Assembly (NCBI GenBank): GCA_001972305.1
Contig: BDDD01000028.1
Span: forward strand, 830,334-894,333
Reading direction: 5' to 3'
Length of the DNA: 64,000 bases
Origin: Cephalotus follicularis
Taxonomy: Eukaryota > Streptophyta > Magnoliopsida > Oxalidales > Cephalotaceae
Position numbers and translations under genes: made by a program. Positions 22,511-30,616 of the stretch are shown piece by piece (the first letter of the stretch is position 1; every line of letters begins with the position of its first letter). The notes under the pieces were generated by a model. That model did not search any database. It had not been told where the DNA came from and saw only the letters and a program-made list of their open reading frames with translations.

Positions 22511-24890
22511 ACACGCCCCAAATCGTGGGATGGGCCCCACGGTTCGACACGTGGCAATCCGTACAATCATCATAAAAATAAACATAAAATTTAAAACTTA
22601 ATAAAATAAATAATTCAATATCCTTTATTTAATGTGTGGATTACAGACCCAATTCGAATCATATAAATTACATACTACTGTGAACCAGAATAAAATAAAT
22701 ACATAATTATTTTCTGCAATTTATCCACGGAAGCGTACTGTCGAGGAGGAGAACTTACTGTACTCTTTATCCTTGCCGCTGCTGCGATGTGCCTCCGCTA
22801 CCTGTACCTGTACCTGGCCCATTCAAAAGAATGGGTCAGTAACCCTGAGGGTTGTGTAGGTCACCCCATACACGGGCACATACCAGAGGAACAAGCAAAC
22901 ACAAGCAGAGAAGAAAAATAATATAAATGTGCATGTATATAAATCATAGTCCATAGCATAATCATCATCATTTATCCTCGGACTGCTCTACTCGAAACAT
23001 ACATGACAATCATATCAGAGGAGTCTAGTCCGGTCATCCTATGGTCATGGTCAATATACATGGTTCACCTTTGGGATCACCAGCCCGTGGAATTCTCCTC
23101 CGGTTCACCTGCTGAGAGGTTCGCCCTTCGCTCACCTGCTCGCGGTTCACCCCTTGGATCACCAGCCTTGGCGGAATTCACCCTTAGGTTCACCATTGGC
23201 GGATTCGCCCGAGGATCACCTGCCTCGCGGTATTCACCCCTTGGGTTCACCTGCTCGGCGGAATTCTCCCTAGTCGGGCTCACCAGCCTGGTATTATCCT
23301 TAACCTCCCTTTACTAATTCCATTCATTTCCTTTAACATTTATAATCCTTTACTAATTCTATTTATTCTCTTTAACCTTTATAAGCATGCTTTTAAATTC
23401 CATCTTCTGCAAACACATCAAAACGCCACGAGCTACGAATGAAACGCATGCATGGACTTAGGTGCTAAACGCACCGTACGACCTTGATCTTTAAATTTCT
23501 TCTTCTTCGTTGGTTTCATGCAGACTTAACATTTGAGCTTTTGGCGCCAACTCACCTTGATCTTCCTTCATCCAAGAACCATGGTGCTTGATGCCGCGCA
23601 CCTGAGACAGTGGCAGTGGACAAAGATACCCTTATACTCGGTCCTCGGACATTGGCGCTGTTAGCAATGGACAAGCTCCATGAATGCTGGTCGACAATGG
23701 CGCTCTGTAATGGCGCGTTCTCGGGTAGAGCAGGGGAGAATGCAAGGCGCCTTCGGGGAGAGCTCAGACGCTGTTCCATGCTTGGGATGCATGGACCTGC
23801 TTCCTCGGACGCCTGAGCCTAACGCGTCCTCGGCAGCGTCTTCGGAAACGTACTGGCTCATCTCTGGCGTCATGGCAGAGAGTGCTACACATGGCAGAGG
23901 ACAAGGACGTCCACTGCGCATGGTGTTCTCAGCATCTCGAGTCCTCTGCTCCTGGGCTCAGCCGGTGACACTTTGGCAGGTCATCTCGGCGCGTTGGCTC
24001 CTCAGGCATAACTCACAGACTTGCAGAGGACGGAACGCATGCACTTCAGGAAGTTTGACGCCATGGCAGAGGAAGCCATGGTCGTTTCCTCAAGTGCAGA
24101 GCAGTTCAGGCGTGGATGCTCGGCCGACCAGAAGCACTGTGCTTATCCTCGGCCATTCACACTTTGGCGCTTGACAACACTGATGAGCCATGGTTGTTTC
24201 CTCATCAGCACATGGCAGTGGAAGCCCAGGTGCTTTGCATGGCAGAGGAGAGGCCCAAAATTCAGCGCTAATGGCACCTCGGCGTCTTGGCTCTACAAGC
24301 ATTGATCCACAAACTTTGCAGAGGATGCGTCCACTGCTCTATCCTCAGTCATGGAGCATAGCGCACAACACTGCATGCCTTCTCGGACCATCACGTTAGT
24401 ACATTCAGGGGTGCCCAGCACCGTGGCATCTCGGGTGCATAGCGATGGCACCTCGGACGCATGTTATTGGTTCCTCGAATGTTGCCAATGGTTCATTGCA
24501 CAAGGACAGTGGCACGACATCTCTATCTTTGGCAGTGAGGTTCGGGAGTGGTAGAGGAGATGGTGCTGGTCGGCTAGGAGCTCAACCCATAGTCATGCTA
24601 GATTGCAAGGCTAAGCAAGCTCATCACCCCTTTCCCCACACCTCTGCCAATGGCGTCCTTTGCATGCACACTATACATGCATGCCGAGATGCACTAAATG
24701 GAGGAGGAGGCCAATCACGTGTAATGCAACTCATGCCTTGGTCCTTATTCATGTATATGGTAACAAAGAATAAAACGCATACAATTTCACAGACAACGAC
24801 CAAGTAGCAAGCGTACTTGTGAACTTTCCTCGTTTTTTTAGGTGTATAATAAAGTGGAGAAAAAATATTAGATACTTCTTGACAGGTGAT
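22511..24890 (-). mobile_element. LTR-type repeat, reverse arm of the inverted pair
   Basis: On the minus strand it ends ATTTGGGGCGTGTAA (plus-strand TTACACGCCCCAAAT near 22511), a typical LTR 3' end. The segments 23147-23288 and about 23500-23560 are inverted matches to the forward arm (for example TTGGCGCCAA near 23540 and 21528). From 23600 to 24600 the same word appears as CCTCGG, which confirms the orientation. No gag or pol is seen. Confidence 0.6.
23147..23288 (-). repeat. Inverted repeat, right arm
   Basis: Reverse-complement partner of 21997-22137, with the same four-fold internal phrase. Confidence 0.9.
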
Positions 24891-24899
24891 TAGCATGAT

Positions 24900-25035
24900 A
24901 TGATTTAGATTTAGGTGTGGTCTGCTAAGGGCTGAGCCCAAATATACCAACTGTGTTTTTCTTTACAGGGGGCATAGTCCGATAAACGAATACATCATGC
25001 CCGATTTTTGATAGAATTTAAGAGTTAGAATTTAT
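24900..25035 (+). repeat. Conserved LTR 3' segment (GGGCTGAGCCC box), copy 1
   Basis: Contains GGGCTGAGCCCAAATATA, then TTTACAGGGGGCATAGTCCG and ATGCCCGATTTTTGATAGAA. The same order is found at 35120-35255 on the plus strand and at 61830-61930 on the minus strand. Here it runs straight into the kinesin intron, so the last 200 bp of the LTR are missing. Confidence 0.85.
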
Positions 25036-25097
25036 TTGATTTGATATTTCTGCATGCTTGACTTTGTTTTACCATACCGTTAATTATTTTATTGTAG

Positions 25098-25311
25098 CTT
25101 GTGTTAGAGCAATTGCAAGCTGAGCTTCTTTTTTATCGTGGTAACGCTGGAGCACCATTTTATAATCTACTTGTATATATGCATGTTTAATTTTTTCAGT
25201 TTATGTGCAGATGATATTGAAGATGAGAAAAGGGAGCTAGAACATTCTTCTCTTCAAGAAACATTGGATATGGAGCTCAAAGAGCTGGATAAGAGACTTG
25301 AACAAAAGGAG
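25098..25311 (+). pseudogene. Kinesin-4 (KIN-4) coiled-coil exons, captured fragment
   Basis: Two exon pieces are seen. The first follows an acceptor (TATTGTAG at 25097) and reads LVLEQLQAELLFYRGNAGAP, then loses similarity near 25160. The second, 25211-25311, sits between TTTATGTGCAG and a donor (GAG/GTTAATT) and reads DIEDEKRELEHSSLQETLDM followed by ELKELDKRLEQKE. Both match the stalk of plant kinesin-4 proteins (FRA1/KIN-4A type), which walk on cortical microtubules and affect cell-wall deposition. There is no motor domain. The pieces should be separated by several more exons, so sequence between them has been lost, but introns are kept: this is a genomic, not cDNA, copy. It lies inside the inner CACTA, beside its right subterminal repeats. 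Assignment rests on remembered family sequences. Confidence 0.82.
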
Positions 25312-25639
25312 GTTAATTACTGTCTAAATTGCAATTGCTAGTGTCACGTATATATTACTACCTAATTGTACACAAATTGCTATAAGCCTGTTGATCATAT
25401 TTTTTCTAATGAATTGGCAATTTTTCTTTTATACTGTTGCTCACGTAGTAATATTTGGATCAGCACATCGGAATCAAAGAAAATGCTAATTGTAAATCAT
25501 CGTAGTGGTTGCTTGTCCACCAAACAATCTAATTTATAATAGACCAAAAGTGATTGGTCACAACATCCACGGTAACAAAATTTATATAATTCTCACAAAC
25601 CGTAATCTTATAAATTTAATTTAATTTAAAAAATTAAAA

Positions 25640-26502
25640 TTATTGTTAATTGACGGCGGTCGGGAAATTTATAAAAAAACAATTTATTTTATTTAAAATT
25701 TTAAGTTAGCCGACCGCTCTAAGATTTTCCAACCGTGAAGGGCGGTCGGAAAACCGTTATAAATGAATCTAATGTAAAAAATTCTTGTTAATTCCCGACC
25801 GCTTTTTGATTTACCGACCGCTAAAAGCGGTCCGCAAAAGCTCATCAATTTAATTTAAATTCAAATATCTTGCTAATCACCGACCGCCTTACGATTTACC
25901 GACCGCTAAATGCGGTCCACGAACATTCATCAATTTAATTTAAATTCAATTTTTTGGCTAATCACCGAACGCTTTTTTTATTTACCAACCGTTAAAAACG
26001 GTCAGCGAATACTCATCAATTTAATTTAATTTCAAATTTTTTGATAATCGTCGACCGCTTTTTCATTTACCGACCGCTAAGAGCGGTCCGCGAATACCCA
26101 TCAATTTAATTTAATTTTAAATCTTTTGCTAATTGTCGACCGCTTTTATATTTGCCGACCGTCAAAGGGGTCGAGCAAACCATTATAAATTTAATTTAAT
26201 TTCGAAATTTCCTTCCATTCCCCGACCGCTCTTGGTATTCGTGGACCGCCTTTGCGGTCGGCAAAACCCTCCCAAAAAATTATTCTAGCCAACGTCAACA
26301 GCAACCGCTTTTCCATGCCGACCGCTTACGCGGTCGGGAATTGATGGGGGCGGTCGGTGAAATGGTCGGCGTATAATCAGCGACCCATTCATAGGCGGCC
26401 GTCATGGCGGTCGGGGAGGCGGTCGGGGAATACTTTCGCCGACCGTTTTTTACTTTTCCCCGACCGCTTTGGCGGTCGGGAATTCCCCTTTTTCTAGTAG
26501 TG
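25640..26502. repeat. Inner CACTA right subterminal repeats
   Basis: About 860 bp in which a 90-100-bp unit recurs roughly seven times: a hairpin of CCGACCGC(T)n and GCGGTC(C/G)G followed by an A/T-rich spacer with CATCAATTTAATTTAAATTC. The repeats become denser towards the terminus. This is one of the longest CACTA subterminal arrays in the window. Confidence 0.9.
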
Positions 26503-26505
26503 GTT

Positions 26506-27733
26506 GCCCTTTGTCGGTGGAGATCCGACCGCCAGCCTTTATTTTGACTCTGAACTCAAGTGACTTTCTCTCTTTCTTTTTTCTTTTTTCCATCTCAGGA
26601 CTACATTTCTTTACAGTTGCGTTTGGATTTTACAGTTTGTGGATTTGACGCCGTTAAGCGTTCGACAGTGATTTATGTGATGATGGGGCTATCAATTGGT
26701 GCTTGTTCAGTTCATGGGTGCGTTTGAATATGCTTACTGGTTTGGGTTAATTGAGGTATGTGTATTCTGTTTTTTTTTTCTTCTGATTTGGTGTGTTCCA
26801 TCTCAGGCCTACATTTCTCTATGCTTTCTATTTTTTGTCTTATTATACTGTTGTGTTGATGATGGGGCTATCAATTTGGTGGTTGTTGATGCTTCAGTTG
26901 CTATGGGTTTCCATGGGTATTTGGTGGTTCAATTTGGATTTTGGTTGGCTTGTGGTGTATTGAATTTTGACAGCGGCTTCGATTAGTGGTATTAGGGTTC
27001 AGGGTTTCCATGGGTATTCTGTTTTTTTTTTTGTCTGATTTGGTGTGTTTTGTGTTGTGTTGAGACTGGGTTTAATTGACTTTTGGGGTTTTGAAGAACT
27101 CGTGGTGAAGTAATTTTAATTGACTAATTTTGTGTTTGGTAAAGTATTAGGTAAGTTTGAGTAATTAAATCAGTAGAATATATTCAAGACTTTTTTTTTC
27201 CTTTGGTTGTAGCGTTGAATTTTTTACTGTTAAATTTTAATTTTGTAATAATAAATTTAACTTTTTCTTTGGTTTATAAGAAAATTAAGTGAATAGAAAT
27301 TAATTAAGATATGGATTTGTAGGCTGTGCAAATTGAAAATTGCTAAAAGGGTATGTTGGGGTTGGCTTTTTCTTGTGGTATGTGTTTAACTTTTATGGGA
27401 AGTTAAAAATATTCAAATTCAAAACTCAAAGTTTCTATCTTTTTGTATTTTATTAAGTAAAACTATGGAAATCATTATTTTGAATGTGCTTTTGTGTTAG
27501 GTAAAGTAGTAATTGGTGTTCCTTCTTTTTGAAGTTTTTGTTATGTTTCCCCGCTTAGGTATTGTTTTTCACATGAGTATCTTTCTCTTTCTTCAAGTAA
27601 AAGTTTGCTTCTACATATGCATGGAGAATTAATCTTTTTACAGTCATTTTTTGATTTCTTGATAATATTTTTTCTTTTTTTATTGCTGCATCATTTTGCC
27701 TGGATTGAAGATTTACTTTTTATACCTTTTGAG
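26506..27733 (+). other. Outer CACTA internal sequence: leader and intron-like, partly duplicated
   Basis: T-rich intron-like sequence. Two diverged copies of a segment lie at about 26580-26705 and 26770-26885; both contain CCATCTCAGG(A/C)CTACATTTCT and GATGGGGCTATCAATT. No protein is supported; the apparent 96-residue frame is a product of T-rich sequence. Confidence 0.45.
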
Positions 27734-27863
27734 TGCAACAATTCTATGAGAACTTGTCAAGTAAGGCACGACCAAAGCCTAGAAGCCCCTCACACTCTTC
27801 CTCTAACAAGGAAGACCTTGGTCAGTGACTTGAAGTAAAGGTCCAAGCTGCTGAGCAGAAAAG
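27734..27863 (+). pseudogene. T-complex protein 11 (TCP11)-like exon, captured fragment
   Basis: A single exon bounded by TTTTGAG (acceptor, 27733) and AAAAG/GTTAAC (donor after 27863). It reads QQFYENLSSKARPKPRSPSH, then SSSNKEDLGQ and, after an in-frame TGA at 27826-27828, LEVKVQAAEQKR. This matches the N-terminal conserved block of plant TCP11-domain proteins (typically QQFYE.LSSKARPKPRSPS, EDLGQRLEAKLQAAEQKR), where the TGA replaces an arginine codon. Plant TCP11 proteins are about 1000 residues and of poorly known function, so this is a small fragment. It lies in the outer CACTA, 370 bp upstream of dihydropyrimidinase exons, and keeps its splice sites. Confidence 0.83.
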
Positions 27864-28233
27864 GTTAACATCTTTGTTGTTTGTGTGATTTTGTGTGTGT
27901 CATGTTGACATTATATGAATTACTTAGGCTACAAACCAAATTTTACTCCTTCCCACTTATGCAGATATGACATCGCAGCAGTTTTTTTTTATAGGGTTTA
28001 CATTTATCATGGCTTAACTTTCGGATTTTTTTAAGTCTTACAGCTCTTTCGGGTCGGAATAGTTTCATTTGATGACTAACTGTACCCCCAAAGTTCTCCT
28101 TCAAGTTTAAACCTTATTATGTTTAGCTGCCTACATTTGTTAGGGCGTAAAGATATTAATAGTCAGCTTTTAAAATTTTGTTTTATGTGTATACTTTTTG
28201 TTTTATGTGTAGTCACCTTCTTACTAATGGCAG

Positions 28234-28348
28234 GTTTTCAAGCCTACCAAAACAAAGCTAAGGTTTCTTGCATGGATTATGGTTTCCATATGGTTATTAC
28301 CAAATGGGATGACGTTGTTTCAAGGGATATGGAAATTATGGTTAAGGA
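28234..28348 (+). pseudogene. PYD2: Dihydropyrimidinase fragment, internal exon 1
   Basis: Bounded by an acceptor (AATGGCAG at 28233) and a donor (AAGGA/GTAACC). It reads GFQAYQNKAKVSCMDYGFHM and VITKWDDVVSRDMEIMVKE, matching plant dihydropyrimidinase just after the metal-binding part. That enzyme opens the ring of dihydrouracil in pyrimidine breakdown. The N-terminal exons, with the HxH zinc ligands, are not seen in the window. Confidence 0.9.
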
Positions 28349-28437
28349 GTAACCACTGCTGTTTCATCTTACCCTATTGGATGATATTTCTTGATTATTG
28401 AACTAAACAAAGTCATTTTTTGTTTCCCAACTTGCAG

Positions 28438-28649
28438 GTATCAACTCTTTCGAATTTTTCATGGCATACAAGGGGGCACTAATGGTCAGTGACGACCTCC
28501 TACTAGAAGGACTCAAAAGGTGCAAATCTCTTGGTGCTTTGGCCATGGTCCATGCATAAAATGGTGATGCTGAAGTCGAAGGGTAGAAAAAAATGATTGA
28601 ACTTGGTATTACTGGGCCTGAAGGACATGCTCTTTCAAGGCCCCTAGTG
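28438..28649 (+). pseudogene. PYD2: Dihydropyrimidinase fragment, internal exon 2
   Basis: Bounded by AACTTGCAG and a donor (CTAGTG/GTAATTC). It reads INSFEFFMAYKGALMVSDDL, LLEGLKRCKSLGALAMVHA and, after damage, ELGITGPEGHALSRPLV. The lysine of FFMAYKG corresponds to the carboxylated metal-bridging lysine of the family and is kept; the histidine in MVHA is also kept. Two in-frame stops replace conserved glutamate/glutamine codons: TAA at 28557-28559 and TAG at 28584-28586. The exons that should follow are absent until the last exon at 35498. Confidence 0.92.
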
Positions 28650-29802
28650 GTAATTCACATATTATGTCATCATTTAGATGAACTTCTAGTGCCTGCTTTT
28701 TGAGTCTTCTCACTCATCTGTTTTCTTTGGTTACATAATCAGTTGTTTTTTTTTCTTCTTTCTCTTACACTTTTTCATGCCTTATACCATTTTCTTTTCT
28801 TTTTTTTCGTAAAGGGCCATGGTGTTGGTGTTTATTTCTTGCATTTATGCAGTTTTGTGATCGTATTTATTGAATTTGTTACTTTGTCTAAACTTTCTTT
28901 TGTTTTCAGCAAAAGAATGCAAGCTAGTATATCATTTCCTGCACCAGTAGTTTATCTATCTATGTTTCTTACTCTAGCCTTGTATGTATTGCTTAGATAT
29001 ATAGAGAATAAATGAGAGACCAGTTAAATGAATGTGCTATTCAGAAGTCCTTGTTATACCTAGTGTCTTCTAAGGTCAGCAGAGCAGATGTCCAGTTAAG
29101 AGGTTTGGACTTTGCGTTCTACCGATTTTACTTTCTTCCCATATTGGTACGTAATATTTGCTGACCAATAACCAAATTGATCGTTCCAGATATTGTGAGA
29201 ATACATGCACATAATTATCTTTTGAAGCATATGATATGCATAACTTATTTTGTTGGCCTTTCAAAGAAAAAAAAACAATCTTTCAACAATAATAACTGGG
29301 CTGCTATGTCTAAGATTGACAGAGACGGGTGAGTTTGATCTTTTTCTCTTGTATATAGAGTCAATATTAGCCTTTATAATCTATGTGGTTCTAATTGCTA
29401 ATGGAAAAACTTATATAACTATATTTGTGTCCACTTGAATGATAGTTGCTGTTGACTGGATCTTTAATTCTTAGGGTTAATTAAAGAAATTGTTTTTTTT
29501 ACTTTTATGTATTAGATTTGTGCATGATATTGAAGTTCTTTGTCTTTGTTTTTTAAATTCTAAAAAGATATTTAACTAAATACTCTGGTTTTTTTTTTCT
29601 ATATTTTTTTGGATAGATAGGATCGATGGTTGGGTTGGGTTGGGTTGGGTTACACATCCAAGGACAGCGCTCCGAAATCCCCTATACCCCTTCCCCCAAA
29701 TCCGTCATGAAAGTGGGATTTGCAGGTCTTTGGTACATCCACCAAGGACTTTACTAGATAGATTATCAATGACATAATCTTTTGTTGGTATTTATGTTTA
29801 TC
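28650..29802 (+). other. Dihydropyrimidinase intron-like sequence, no gene seen
   Basis: T-rich with no recognisable exon. It includes a short (GGTTG)n run near 29628-29648, too short and of the wrong unit to be telomeric. Confidence 0.5.
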
Positions 29803-30616
29803 CAGGGTTGGATGTAGATAAGGCCCAGGGCACCTGACCCCCCTGGCCTTTAAAAAAATAGTTTAGATATAATATCAAATTTTAAGAGAAACTAAAACCT
29901 TAATGAAAGCGTACTGAGGACTAGAATAAAAATGAAAGTATATCATGTTTTGGGGCAAATATAATCAAAGTTTTTATGTGATTCTTGAAGGTTTCAAGAA
30001 AATCAACAAGGAGTTGTTTCTCTCTTAAATCAAGATCTTAAATGAAGCAAATTTTTATCCATCAGATGTCTCCTTGATTGAGCTATTATATTGTTACTTG
30101 ATAACCAACTTCAGAAATATATTATTGACATGCACACTACTAACTAACTTAGTGAGTTGAATGAGGGGACTGGAGATCTTGCAAAGAAATTAGTCAGGTT
30201 AAAAAAAGATGTCATTTATCCATTCATATATTAGCTTGTAAAACTTGCATTTACTTTACCTATTGTTGCTGTCCTTGTTGAAAGAGTTTCATCAACAATG
30301 AAAATAGTGAAAAGTCGGTTCCAGAATCGAATGAGAGATGATTAGTTAAATGATTGTTTTGTCATATACATACACATATTTAATACTATTGACAGTGAGG
30401 GGATTATGCTGCGATTCCAAAATTATATGAAGAATCGTCAGAAACAATTGTAGAAAAATTTAATAGGTAATATGTGATAGTTTTTATAAACACAAGTTTT
30501 CTATTTTTTTTTATTTGCTTTCTTTGAATTAGTAATCCGAATGATGAGTATGGTTTTAAATTACGTCCTGTAAGTATTTTTCACTCCTCCTGATTGAAAT
30601 CCTGGATCCGTCACTG
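29803..30616 (+). mobile_element. Short hAT element with a transposase tail
   Basis: Flanked by a perfect 8-bp duplication TGTTTATC (29795-29802, 30617-30624). The left end is CAGGGTTGGATGTAGA and the right end, read inwards, is CAGTGACGGATCCAGG, a common plant hAT terminus. The 814 bp include a remnant of the hAT C-terminal dimerisation domain at about 30160-30450: VERVSSTMKIVKSRFQNRMR, close to the TTF/ZMYM1-type hAT transposases (usual form VERAFSAMKIIKNRLRNRMG). Internally deleted, with in-frame stops; it needs a transposase in trans. Confidence 0.9.

Larger units (their letters stand above)
17457..26502. mobile_element. Inner CACTA transposon (carries kinesin-4 exons)
   Basis: Ends are CACTACTAGAAAAGG at 17457 and the complement CCTTTTTCTAGTAGTG ending at 26502; the terminal 12 bp are perfect inverted repeats. 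The target duplication GTT is perfect (17454-17456, 26503-26505). The size is 9046 bp, of which roughly 5.6 kb (19402-25035) is LTR sequence around an assembly gap. No transposase is recognisable, so it is non-autonomous. Its sequence-specific cargo is a leader with a consensus splice donor (17730-18095) and two exons of a kinesin-4 gene (25098-25311). Confidence 0.93.

Noticed and set aside
25640-26502. CRISPR-like array (regular palindromic repeats with spacers)
   Set aside because: Spacers are A/T-rich and nearly the same in each unit, and the array abuts a perfect CACTA terminus in a plant genome.
27605-27838. 77-residue frame over the TCP11-like exon
   Set aside because: Wrong frame; the TCP11 match is in another frame of the same exon.
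29628-29650. Telomere-like GGTTG repeat
   Set aside because: Only about four units and not the plant TTTAGGG unit; a simple microsatellite.
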